A stretch of 6,420 nucleotides of DNA from Sphingomonas bacterium (GCF_903643065.1 NZ_CAHJWX010000113.1:1-6420); one strand, 5' to 3'. Shown: positions 1 to 6,197, numbered from the stretch's first letter. Made by a program: numbers and translations. Notes: generated by a model not told the origin, from the sequence alone.

Positions 1-65
1 ACCATCCCAATCACCGATGACTTTGGCGAGATCACGCACGTTCGGTTCGACCGTCGGTCGCTGGC

Positions 66-305
66 ATGGTCGCGACCGGAATGTTCGTCCGGCGAGCGGG
101 CCTTCCGCGTCGGCCTGGCACCCGATGGCGGGTGTCCGCCGCAATGGGTGCCGCGGCGCTGGCGGCTTGGCCGCTCATCAGTGCCGGCGTGGTAATCGCG
201 CTGTCGGTCCTCTTGGTCGGTTCGCCGATCGAGCGCATGATCCGCGACCGCGCGCGCGCCGCCCTCGCAAAGACGAACCGGCGTGACATGCAGGAGCGCC
301 CGTGA
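66..305 (+). CDS. Small single-helix membrane protein, hypothetical
   Basis: I do not recognise this 79-residue protein. Its N-terminus is basic, followed by one hydrophobic segment at about residues 27-52 (rich in Ala, Val, Leu and Ile). The C-terminal tail is charged and rich in Arg and Lys, so it probably sits in the inner membrane with a short cytoplasmic tail. Support for a real gene is the stop codon (303-305), which overlaps the ATG of the DUF1622 gene by one base, plus strong G/C third-position bias over its second half. The start is uncertain: the ATG at 66 has no clear Shine-Dalgarno sequence, and in-frame starts at 81 (ATG), 135 (GTG) and 144 (ATG) are possible. The last would leave essentially the helix and tail. 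Confidence 0.5.
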   Translation: MVATGMFVRRAGLPRRPGTRWRVSAAMGAAALAAWPLISAGVVIALSVLLVGSPIERMIRDRARAALAKTNRRDMQERP

Positions 306-721
306 TGACCGAAGTGGATTACGTGCACCTGGTGACGCGGGTGGTGGAGGTGGTTGGCACCGCGATCATCGTGGTCGGCTCGTTCGGTGCGCTGGTGGTG
401 TTCCTCGCGAACATGGCCAGGACGACGGCGCCGCGCGAGACGCTGGTCGCGAGCTTCCGCTCCAATCTCGGCCGTTCCATCCTGCTCGGGCTGGAGTTCC
501 TGGTCGCCGCCGACATCATCAACACGGTCGCGGTCGAGCCGACGATTCAGAGCCTGATCGTGCTGGCCGGCATTGTCCTGATCCGCACGTTCCTGAGCTT
601 CTCGCTGGAGGTGGAGATCGAGGGGCGCTGGCCGTGGCAACGGGCCGGGGTGACTCAACCGGTAACGCCTGGCGTAGAAGCGCCGGCAGCGCACCATTTC
701 AGCAACTTATCAGGAGAATGA
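305..721 (+). CDS. DUF1622 family membrane protein
   Basis: This 138-residue integral membrane protein matches my memory of the DUF1622 family, whose function is not known. Hydrophobic segments lie at about residues 13-35, 58-73 and 82-100. The stretch from about 55 to 112 carries the family hallmarks: an N-L-G-R-x-I-L-L-G-L-E-F-L-V-A-A-D-I-I core, then R-T-F-L-S-F-S-L-E-V-E-I and a W-P-W-Q end. The tail after residue 113 is rich in Pro and Ala and probably soluble. I chose the ATG at 305 because AGGAG at 292-296 stands 8 bases before it. A GTG at 302 is in frame but only 5 bases from that site. The start overlaps the stop of the upstream small membrane gene, suggesting translational coupling. 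The family call is solid; no function is proposed. Confidence 0.88.
   Translation: MTEVDYVHLVTRVVEVVGTAIIVVGSFGALVVFLANMARTTAPRETLVASFRSNLGRSILLGLEFLVAADIINTVAVEPTIQSLIVLAGIVLIRTFLSFSLEVEIEGRWPWQRAGVTQPVTPGVEAPAAHHFSNLSGE
712..716 (+). promoter_or_regulatory. Ribosome-binding site for the 723 gene
   Basis: AGGAG lies 6 bases before the ATG at 723, inside the last codons of the DUF1622 gene. It fixes the start of the next gene and indicates that both are read from one transcript. Confidence 0.75.
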
Positions 722-722
722 C

Positions 723-965
723 ATGGAACAGCCCGGCCTGCACGGACGCCATCGCGACAAGGATGGCGAGATCAGTCGCAAGCACGGCAACACGCTCGTG
801 AGCACCTTGCGCAAGGTCTACGGCCCGTCCTTCGCGCCGGGCGCGACACCGCACGAGAAGCTCTCGACCGTGCTGGCGAAGGTGGACGAGCCGTCGCTCT
901 CCAGGCTGGTCCACGACCATGAGCGCGGCGAGCTGGCGAGTAAGCTCGCCGCCGCCCAGGCCTGA
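723..965 (+). CDS. Conserved small soluble hypothetical protein (80 aa)
   Basis: This is an 80-residue hydrophilic protein with no membrane segment, so it is probably cytoplasmic. The N-terminal half is basic, with an H-G-R-H-R-D-K-D-G-E-I-S-R-K-H-G-N-T stretch at about 7-24 followed by L-R-K-x-Y-G-x-x-F-A-P-G near 29-39. The C-terminal half is charged and probably helical (about 44-78, including D-E-P-S-L-S-x-L-V-x-D-H-E). I recall similar small proteins in other alphaproteobacteria, often annotated only as hypothetical, and cannot give a function. The start is well supported by AGGAG 6 bases upstream. It begins one base after the stop of the DUF1622 gene, and the HAD hydrolase begins 6 bases after its own stop. 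This places it in the middle of a tight operon. Confidence 0.8.
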   Translation: MEQPGLHGRHRDKDGEISRKHGNTLVSTLRKVYGPSFAPGATPHEKLSTVLAKVDEPSLSRLVHDHERGELASKLAAAQA

Positions 966-971
966 CGGGCG

Positions 972-1658
972 ATGTTCGGCCTCGGCGGTCCAGCGCGGCC
1001 CAAGGCGGTCGCGTTCGACGTGATCGGCACGCTCTTCCCGCTCGAGCCGCTGCGCGCGTCGATCGTCGCGCTCGGCCTGCCGCCGGCGGGGCTGGAGGGC
1101 TGGTTCGCCGCCGGATGCCGGGACGCATTCGCAATGGCGGCGGTGGGCGACTTCGCCCCGTTCGCGACCGTGCTCGACGCGGCGCTGGAGCTGGTGCTCG
1201 CCGAACAGGGGCTGACGGCGTCTACGCACGAGCGCAGGGCGGTGGTGAAGCAATTGGACGCCCTCGACGCGCGCGAGCACGCGCGGGAGGCAATGGCGCT
1301 CCTCGCCGAGGCCGGCATCGCCCTGGTCGCGCTGTCCAACGGCGCGAAGAGCTCGACCAGCAAGCTGCTCAAGCGGGCTGCGCTTGGTAATCTGGTCGCG
1401 GAGATCGTCTCGGTCGATGATGTCAAGCTCGCGAAGCCGCGGGCCGAGGTGTACCGACATGCGGCCGAGCGGCTCGGGGTAAGGCCGGAGGAGATGGCGC
1501 TCGTCGCCGCGCATCCGTGGGACATCAACGGGGCGGCGGCGGCAGGTCTCGCCACCGCCTATCTGGACGCCGACCGGCCCTTCTCCCGCACGATGCGCAA
1601 GCCGGACCTTCAGGGCACCACGCTGCTTGAGCTAGCGCGACAGATCCTCGCGCTCTGA
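972..1658 (+). CDS. HAD-superfamily hydrolase, type II haloacid dehalogenase-like
   Basis: This 228-residue cytoplasmic hydrolase has the HAD motifs in order. Motif I is F-D-V-I-G-T-L-F with the expected nucleophile D16. Motif II is A-L-S-N-G with S122. Motif III is K155 in K-L-A-K-P-R-A-E-V-Y. Motif IV contains D184 in A-A-H-P-W-D-I-N-G-A. A helical cap fits between about 22 and 100. The second Asp found in HAD phosphatases (motif DxD) is Ile here, which favours the L-2-haloacid dehalogenase branch, where the nucleophile Asp is followed by x-Y-G-T. However, the Ser and Asn that characterised dehalogenases carry in motif IV (Ser175 and Asn177 of L-DEX) are Ala179 and His181, so true dehalogenase activity is uncertain. 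The start is the only reasonable ATG, behind a weak GGGCG. It is the last gene of the plus-strand run and converges on the MBL hydrolase 15 bases away. Confidence 0.85.
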   Translation: MFGLGGPARPKAVAFDVIGTLFPLEPLRASIVALGLPPAGLEGWFAAGCRDAFAMAAVGDFAPFATVLDAALELVLAEQGLTASTHERRAVVKQLDALDAREHAREAMALLAEAGIALVALSNGAKSSTSKLLKRAALGNLVAEIVSVDDVKLAKPRAEVYRHAAERLGVRPEEMALVAAHPWDINGAAAAGLATAYLDADRPFSRTMRKPDLQGTTLLELARQILAL

Positions 1659-1679
1659 CATCCAGGAATCCAGCTAGCG
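1630..1679. repeat. AGCTAGCG direct repeat at the convergent gene junction
   Basis: The octamer AGCTAGCG occurs at 1630-1637 and again at 1672-1679, flanking the 15-base gap between the two convergent stop codons. Its core GCTAGC is itself palindromic, so the copies could also pair. Between them, AGCGCGA (1634-1640) and TCGCGCT (1648-1654) can form a 7-bp stem with a 7-base loop, with no T-run after it. This may be a weak bidirectional terminator, or chance in GC-rich DNA. Confidence 0.25.
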
Positions 1680-2510
1680 GCCGGCGAGCAATTCGTATTC
1701 GATCACGTCATGAGCACAGAAAATGCGGACCTCGTCGCCATGGTCCGACGCTAGGCGCCGCAATCGTTGCAGGTTCGCGAGCCGCGCCACGCGATCGACC
1801 TCCATCAGCTTCTGATATCCGCGCAAGCCGGGCGGGCACTCGTACGAGTCACCCCCGATCTCGCCACGGAAGAAGTAGGCGTCGGCCGCATAGAGGAGCC
1901 ACTTGCCGTTCTCCTCCTGCACCGCGACGCCGCTGTGGCCCCAAGTGTGGCCGGGGAGCGGCACTAGCAGGATCTCGGGTGGAAGCCCTTCTAACCCGCG
2001 CACCGTGTCGAAGCCGAACCAGGGCTCGCCGCTGCCCATCGGGTACAGCCGCCAGTTCTCGACGCCGTCCCACTGCCCGGGACGGTAGCGCCGGTGCGCG
2101 ACGAAGGCGCCGCCGTTGCCCTGGTCCGCCACCTCCTTCTCGCGCGCGGTGACGTGCACGGCGGCGTTGGGGAAATCCTCGAGCCCGCCCGCGTGATCGA
2201 AGTCGAGATGGGTCACGACGATGTGCCGCACGTCGGCGGGATCAAACCCTAACGCGCGCACCTGCGCCACGGCGGTCTCCCCGGCCCGAAGCTGCGGATC
2301 GTTGAGGGCGAGGAAGAACTTGGCGAGGCGCCGCTCGGGATTGTGGACGTCCCTCGTCCCGTAGCCCGTGTCGACAAGCACGAGACCCGCCTCGCTCTCG
2401 ATCAGCAGGCAGTGACAGACGAGCGTGCCACGCAGGCCGTCGCTGCGGCCGTCGAACATTCGACCGCCAAGCGGACAGCAGGTGCCGCAGTTCAGGTGGT
2501 GGATGCGCAT
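1674..2510 (-). CDS. Metallo-beta-lactamase-fold hydrolase, lactonase-like
   Basis: This 278-residue soluble MBL-fold hydrolase has the architecture of the N-acyl-homoserine lactonase-like group. Visible metal-site elements are T-H-L-D-F-D-H-A-G-G with the core at 101-106, H188 and H192 in G-H-T-W-G-H-S, D210 in Y-A-A-D-A-Y and H267 in C-A-H-D. An early L-V-D-T-G-Y strand-loop at 45-50 is also typical. The second His of the usual HxHxDH box is Asp103 here, a variant I recall in part of the family. The N-terminus is Cys-rich (C8, C11, C12, C32, C34). I chose the ATG at 2510, not an earlier in-frame start near 2591, because it begins the conserved M-R-I-H-H-L-N sequence and overlaps the TGA of the upstream small membrane gene. 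The likely chemistry is hydrolysis of a lactone or other ester; the substrate is unknown. It is last in the minus-strand run. Confidence 0.88.
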   Translation of the reverse strand: MRIHHLNCGTCCPLGGRMFDGRSDGLRGTLVCHCLLIESEAGLVLVDTGYGTRDVHNPERRLAKFFLALNDPQLRAGETAVAQVRALGFDPADVRHIVVTHLDFDHAGGLEDFPNAAVHVTAREKEVADQGNGGAFVAHRRYRPGQWDGVENWRLYPMGSGEPWFGFDTVRGLEGLPPEILLVPLPGHTWGHSGVAVQEENGKWLLYAADAYFFRGEIGGDSYECPPGLRGYQKLMEVDRVARLANLQRLRRLASDHGDEVRIFCAHDVIEYELLAGR

Positions 2511-2833
2511 CAGCGCAGCGTCCAGCGGCGCAGCCGGACTCTGGTCCGTTCTTCCAGCGCGGCCTCGCGCGATCGGTTCTGCCACCACCAACCGGCCAAC
2601 GCGCCCAGGCTCGCGACTAGGACAGCGCCGGAGAGTTCGGCGAGCGGCGACGGACGCGAGCGGGAGGATCTATCGTGCACGGTCACAGAACGATCGGCAT
2701 GCGGGTCGGACGCTCGATCCCTCGGCTCTATTTGCTCAACCTCGGTTAGCCCCGCGCCCTCACCGTTGTTCTTCCTGCCATCAAACTCTCGATCTGCTCG
2801 CCTCGTCAGCTGGGGCGTCGCTCGCGTTGACAA
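2510..2833 (-). CDS. Small membrane-anchored protein, TTG start, coupled to the MBL hydrolase
   Basis: I do not recognise this 107-residue protein. Residues 1-62 are polar and charged, rich in Arg, Asp, Glu and Ser. One hydrophobic segment follows at about 65-83 and ends in a Trp triplet (82-84), a typical membrane-interface feature. The last 20 residues are strongly basic. It looks like a single-pass membrane protein or an anchored tail. Three facts support a real gene although it starts with TTG: AGGAGGT at 2841-2847 stands 7 bases before the TTG; its TGA stop (2510-2512) overlaps the ATG of the MBL hydrolase by one base; and it fills the gap between that gene and the LysE exporter, 48 bases downstream of the exporter stop. 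It may tether or regulate a neighbour, but nothing in the sequence shows this. Confidence 0.6.
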   Translation of the reverse strand: MSTRATPQLTRRADREFDGRKNNGEGAGLTEVEQIEPRDRASDPHADRSVTVHDRSSRSRPSPLAELSGAVLVASLGALAGWWWQNRSREAALEERTRVRLRRWTLR

Positions 2834-2840
2834 GCGCCGA

Positions 2841-2847
2841 ACCTCCT
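2841..2847 (-). promoter_or_regulatory. Strong Shine-Dalgarno that sets a TTG start
   Basis: On the minus strand this reads AGGAGGT, close to a perfect anti-16S match, and lies 7 bases before the TTG at 2833. It is the strongest ribosome-binding site in the window and is the main reason to accept the TTG-initiated small membrane gene. Confidence 0.75.
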
Positions 2848-2864
2848 GCGTGTCGCGGACCCGA

Positions 2865-2884
2865 TAGTCTTAATGGTCAGACTA
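2865..2884. repeat. Short inverted repeat at the end of the LysE gene
   Basis: TAGTCT (2865-2870) and AGACTA (2879-2884) form a perfect 6-bp inverted repeat around an 8-base loop. It covers the LysE stop codon and lies just before the ribosome-binding site of the next gene. There is no following T-run, so it is not a clear terminator. It could be a weak processing or operator site, or chance. Confidence 0.3.
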
Positions 2885-3511
2885 CCCTAATGCTGGCGTG
2901 ACGCGAACGAGCAAGGAGGCAGCCAGGGTCAGCATCACAACGCCGACGAACGCGTCGAGGACGCGCCATGCCGCCGGTCGGGCGAAGACCGGTTCGAGCA
3001 GGCGAGCACCGAAGCCGACCGCGGCGAACCAGGTGAAACTCGCCACCGCCGCACCGGCCACGAAGATCGGGCGCAGTTCGACCGGCTGGCTTGATCCGGC
3101 GGCACCCATCAGCAGCACCGTGTCGAGATAGACATGCGGGTTGAGGAAGGTGAACGCGGCCGTCGCCGCGAGCACCTGGTTGAGCGTCGCGCCCTGGGTG
3201 TCGCCGACGACCATGGCCTGGGGAGCAGCCATGCGGCGCAGCGCCTTGACCCCGTACCAAGCGAGGAACACGGCGCCGCCCACCGTCAGGGCGGTGGTCA
3301 GGCGCGGAATGGCGGCGAGGAAGACGCCGACACCGCCCACCCCGGCCGCGATCAACAACGCATCGGCACCGCCGCAGAACAGCACGACCGCGCCGACATG
3401 CTCGCGCCGCAGCCCTTGCCGCAGCACGAACAGGTTCTGCGCGCCGATCGCCACGATGAGCGCGGCGGACAGGAAGAACCCCGACGCGAAGGGAGAGAGG
3501 ATGCTCGTCAT
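2882..3511 (-). CDS. LysE/ArgO family amino-acid exporter
   Basis: This 209-residue inner-membrane protein belongs to the LysE/ArgO family, whose characterised members export arginine, lysine or related amino acids; ArgO of E. coli has a similar length (211). Hydrophobic segments lie at about 8-30, 40-62, 72-92, 113-138, 148-170 and 182-204. Family landmarks are G-A-Q-N at 23-26 followed by L-R-Q-G-L, a central F-L-A-W-Y-G-V-K-A, and N-P-H-V-Y-L-D-T at 124-131 in the fourth segment. The start ATG is preceded by AGGTAAG with a 7-base gap. ArgO genes are often paired with a LysR regulator, but none is seen here. It sits 59 bases after the catalase-like gene and 48 bases before the small membrane gene on the same strand. 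The family is clear; the substrate is not determined. Confidence 0.92.
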   Translation of the reverse strand: MTSILSPFASGFFLSAALIVAIGAQNLFVLRQGLRREHVGAVVLFCGGADALLIAAGVGGVGVFLAAIPRLTTALTVGGAVFLAWYGVKALRRMAAPQAMVVGDTQGATLNQVLAATAAFTFLNPHVYLDTVLLMGAAGSSQPVELRPIFVAGAAVASFTWFAAVGFGARLLEPVFARPAAWRVLDAFVGVVMLTLAASLLVRVTPALG

Positions 3512-3570
3512 CGAATTACTTACCTAGCGCCAGCCACCCTGCGGCATGTCGCCGTCCTGTCGACCGGCAG

Positions 3571-4137
3571 TCATGTGGGAATGTCAGCGATGCGCTCGGC
3601 GTTCGCTAGTGCGATACCGTTCTCGCGGTGGTGGAAGTCGCTGAGCGCCTGGTAGACCTGTAGTCGCGCGCGCATCACCGAGCCGAGCGGCCGGTGCGCG
3701 GCGAGGCTGTGCGCCGGGGTGAAGGTCATCACCTCGTCGAAATAGCGCACCCGCTCAGGACCATAGGCGGCCTGGCGTGGCAGCCGGATCGTCGCGATCG
3801 TGCGGTAGGGGCTGACCTCGACCGGCCAGTCGACCGGCGCGTCCTCGATCGGCTGCCGATCCTCGTCCGTCCAGAGCTGTGCCTTGAGCTCGTAGGTCGC
3901 GTCATGCGCGGCAAAATAAGCGGCGGCGGCATGGCGGAAGCTGTCCTCGTACTCGGGCACGACCAACTCGCCGACCACGCAGGCCGAGCTCTTGGCGTGG
4001 CTCGCCCGCACCGCATGGTGTTTGCGCTGTTCGACGGTCTCGGTCTGGGCGGTCATGCCCTTGATGATGCCGTCGATCGTCGCCTGCTCATCGGCGTCAG
4101 GTTGCTCAATAGTCGGGCTGTAACGAAGATAGGTCAT
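3571..4137 (-). CDS. Catalase-family protein with apparent internal deletion
   Basis: This 188-residue protein resembles the catalase-like heme proteins (y4iL/SrpA-like) at both ends but is about half the 340-370 residues I recall for the family. Residues 1-60 match the usual N-terminus, including R-A-S-H-A-K with the putative distal heme His47. Residues 66-188 match the usual C-terminus: L-W-T-D-E-D near 88-93, S-P-Y-R-T-I near 109-114, P-A-H-S-L-A-A-H-R-P-L-G near 141-152, and R158-x-x-x-Y162, which fits the proximal heme-ligand signature of catalases. What should lie between, most of the beta-barrel, is missing around residues 61-66 with the frame kept. Heme binding and activity are therefore doubtful. 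The ATG at 4137 opens the conserved M-T-Y-L-R-Y-S-P sequence; the longer upstream reading overlaps the preceding gene and is not credible. It begins 23 bases after the fusion gene's stop. Confidence 0.75.
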   Translation of the reverse strand: MTYLRYSPTIEQPDADEQATIDGIIKGMTAQTETVEQRKHHAVRASHAKSSACVVGELVVPEYEDSFRHAAAAYFAAHDATYELKAQLWTDEDRQPIEDAPVDWPVEVSPYRTIATIRLPRQAAYGPERVRYFDEVMTFTPAHSLAAHRPLGSVMRARLQVYQALSDFHHRENGIALANAERIADIPT

Positions 4138-4160
4138 GGATTGTCGCTCGTGTTCGATGA

Positions 4161-6188
4161 TCAGCGGGCGGGCTGAAAGGAGAAGAGCTGCGTCCGGATC
4201 GACGGCGGCGCGCCGGGGGTGAACCACTGCGTGTCCTGGATATGGCTGGCGGTGACGTAGATCGTGCCGTCCGACCCCTCGGCGAAGGTGTCGGGCCAGC
4301 GCAGCCGCCTGTCGGTGAGGACGGTCTCGACCGCGGTGCCGTTCAGCCGCTTGATCGAGTAATCGGTCGGCGAGGTGAGATAGAGCGTGCCTGCCTTGCT
4401 CATCCACAGCCCGTCGGCGACATGCGTCGTCGCGACGGTCCTGACCGCCCTGGCGCGATCGGCCTCGCTCACCTCGGCGCGCAACTTGGCGGTATCGATC
4501 GAATACAGCGTCTCGCCGGTCAGCGCCTGCCAATAGAGCGTCCTGCCGTCGTTCGCGGTGGCGATGCCGTCGGCGGCAAAGGCGGGCTGGCGGCCGTCCG
4601 GCCGCACCAGCGGCTTGCCGTCGAGCTTCACCGTCACGCGCTTGTCGATCTGCGTCGAGGGGTGGCCGTCGAGCGCGCGGAAGCTCCTGCCGCTCTCCAG
4701 ATCCACGACGATGATCGCGCCGCGCGTGCCGCTGTCGGTGATGTAGCCGGTCTTGCCGTCGGGCGAGAAGCGGATGTCGTTGAGGTAGGTGCCCTGCAAC
4801 GCCACGTCGCCCGGCACCGCGATGACCTTGGTCACCGCGTTGCTCTTCAGGTCAATCCGCACGAGCTTGGGCGCGCCTTCGAGGATCTTCTCGTTCCCCG
4901 GCGCGCCGGGATCGAGCACCCAGAGGTTGCCATGGCCGTCGGGCACGATCGACTGCACGCAGACGAAATACTCGCCGACCGGCAGCTCGTTGGCGCGGGC
5001 GTTGCGCCAACTGTTCCACTTCGCATCGGGATAGGGCTTGAGCGAACCGTTCGGCAGCACCTCGGCGACGGAGATCGGTGCATCGTCGGTCCAGCGCGGA
5101 AAGTTCACGAACCGGCGGCCATCCTCGACGACAGCGACACCGGTCACCTGATGATCGAACTGCGCGACCTGCGTCAGTGGCGAGCGCGTCTGCGCGATCG
5201 CGCGCGCGCCGACAGTGACGGCGGCCAGCGCGCCGATCGCGGCGAGGCCGGCAACGAAGGGCTTGGCTCTGGTCATGGTGAGGCTCCGGTCGACCATGTC
5301 GGTCAGGGTGGCGGGATCGCCGGTGAAGAGATGGATCAGATGCCGGGCGACGGCGTCGGGGTCCTCGCGCTGCGCAAAATGGCCGACGCCGGACAGCGTT
5401 ACGAAGCCGAACGGCCCGGTGAACCTGGACGGTACGGTCTTGGCGGCGGACGGCGGGTTCACACCGTCGACAGCGCCCTGGATATAGATCGTCGGCAGCG
5501 ACAGCGCCTCGATCGCCTTGACCTTGTCCTCCAGCCATCGGCTCGCCGGATCGGGTTCGGCCTCATCCCAGCGGGCTCGATAACTGTGCAGCGTGACGTC
5601 AACCCAGTCGGGATTGTCCCAGGCTTCTGCAACCCGGGCGAACGTCGCCTCGTCGAACCAGCCCGGCGGCGACCAGTTCACCCAGTGCCGATGCGCGAAG
5701 CCGCGCCGGTCGGCGCGGATCGCTTCCGCGCCGCGCGCCGTCGCCATGAACCAGTGGTACCATTGCCGCTGCGCCTGCTCAAACGGCGGGGTCGGCATCC
5801 CGCCGAGGCGAGGCGGCGTGCACAGCATCGCCATCCGCTCGACCCGGTCGGGCCAGCCCACCGCCATCGCCTCGGCGGTGTTCGCACCCCAATCGTGGCC
5901 AACGACCATAAAACGCTCGATGCCGAGCCCGTCCATCAGCGCGATCATGTCGATGGCGAGGATCGCGCTGTTGCCGGTTCGCGCGACACCGTCCTGGAGG
6001 CGCGACGTTCCGAACCCGCGCAAGGTCGGTACGATCGTCCGCAGCCCGGCCTCATTCAAACGCGGCACCACCGCGTCCCAAGTCGAGGCGTCGTCGGGCC
6101 AACCGTGGATCAGGAGGACGACCGGCCCGTCACGCGGGCCAGTGTCCGCATATTCGATGTCGAGGGAGTCTGTTGCTAAACTGGGCAC
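4161..6188 (-). CDS. Fusion of an epoxide-hydrolase-like alpha/beta hydrolase and an MRJP-family propeller
   Basis: This is one uninterrupted 675-residue frame. Residues 1-290 are an alpha/beta hydrolase: H-G-W-P (28-31) is the oxyanion motif, G-H-D-W-G-A (97-102) carries nucleophile D99, D241 in A-V-D-G-V fits the acid, and H270 in G-V-G-H-F is the catalytic His. An Asp nucleophile, H-G-x-P and cap Tyr residues near 144 and 203 point to epoxide hydrolase or haloalkane dehalogenase relatives. A short linker leads to M305, which begins a typical signal peptide (basic start, Ala/Val/Leu core, A-R-A-I-A end). The rest is an MRJP (L-dopachrome tautomerase-related) propeller, shown by F-V-N-F-P-R-W, N-L-W-V-L-D-P-G, L-N-D-I-R-F-S-P-D-G, A-D-G-I-A and R-W-P-D-T-F. 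Such proteins are normally separate and exported. The GTG at 6188 follows AGAGG by 4 bases; a GTG at 6278 with no good site is the alternative. Confidence 0.8.
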   Translation of the reverse strand: MPSLATDSLDIEYADTGPRDGPVVLLIHGWPDDASTWDAVVPRLNEAGLRTIVPTLRGFGTSRLQDGVARTGNSAILAIDMIALMDGLGIERFMVVGHDWGANTAEAMAVGWPDRVERMAMLCTPPRLGGMPTPPFEQAQRQWYHWFMATARGAEAIRADRRGFAHRHWVNWSPPGWFDEATFARVAEAWDNPDWVDVTLHSYRARWDEAEPDPASRWLEDKVKAIEALSLPTIYIQGAVDGVNPPSAAKTVPSRFTGPFGFVTLSGVGHFAQREDPDAVARHLIHLFTGDPATLTDMVDRSLTMTRAKPFVAGLAAIGALAAVTVGARAIAQTRSPLTQVAQFDHQVTGVAVVEDGRRFVNFPRWTDDAPISVAEVLPNGSLKPYPDAKWNSWRNARANELPVGEYFVCVQSIVPDGHGNLWVLDPGAPGNEKILEGAPKLVRIDLKSNAVTKVIAVPGDVALQGTYLNDIRFSPDGKTGYITDSGTRGAIIVVDLESGRSFRALDGHPSTQIDKRVTVKLDGKPLVRPDGRQPAFAADGIATANDGRTLYWQALTGETLYSIDTAKLRAEVSEADRARAVRTVATTHVADGLWMSKAGTLYLTSPTDYSIKRLNGTAVETVLTDRRLRWPDTFAEGSDGTIYVTASHIQDTQWFTPGAPPSIRTQLFSFQPAR
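5284..5287 (-). promoter_or_regulatory. Internal ribosome-binding site before the MRJP signal peptide
   Basis: On the minus strand GGAG stands 7 bases before an in-frame ATG at 5276, which is the first codon of the signal-peptide-like segment inside the fusion frame. Translation from here (5276 down to 4161) would give a 371-residue secreted MRJP protein of normal form. The same ATG is part of ATGA, whose TGA lies in a shifted frame. That is the usual layout of two overlapping, coupled genes. It suggests that the hydrolase once ended here, and that a frame change upstream joined the two genes. Confidence 0.5.
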
Positions 6189-6192
6189 GACA

Positions 6193-6197
6193 CCTCT
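6193..6197 (-). promoter_or_regulatory. Candidate ribosome-binding site for the fusion gene
   Basis: AGAGG on the minus strand lies 4 bases before the GTG at 6188. The spacing is short, but this is the only start near the conserved hydrolase N-terminus with any Shine-Dalgarno sequence, and it decides the start chosen here. Confidence 0.4.

Noticed and set aside
1..192. A frame open from the window edge to a TAA at 190-192, possibly the end of an upstream gene
   Set aside because: The first 22 codons look plausible, but the later part is Arg/Trp/Pro-rich and overlaps the small membrane gene. With no start visible and no family recognised, it cannot be supported.
17..286. An 89-codon plus-strand frame starting at 17
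   Set aside because: The translation is Arg/Gly-rich without structure and overlaps the hydrophobic frame that is coupled to the DUF1622 gene.
699..1555. Long minus-strand frames opposite the 80-residue protein and the HAD hydrolase
   Set aside because: They are antisense to genes with clear motifs and ribosome-binding sites, and their products are Arg- or Ala/Ser-rich shadows.
2511..2591. A 27-residue N-terminal extension of the MBL hydrolase
   Set aside because: The extension is a frame shadow of the small membrane gene. The conserved N-terminus and the TGATG overlap both point to the ATG at 2510.
4138..4533. A 132-residue N-terminal extension of the catalase-like protein
   Set aside because: It overlaps the 3' end of the fusion gene in another frame, is rich in Arg, Asp and His, and the family N-terminus begins at the ATG at 4137.
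4242..6179. A 645-codon open frame on the plus strand opposite the hydrolase-MRJP gene
   Set aside because: It is antisense to well-conserved domains, its product is a low-complexity Arg/Gly/Asp/His-rich sequence without recognisable motifs, and such long shadows are common in high-GC DNA.
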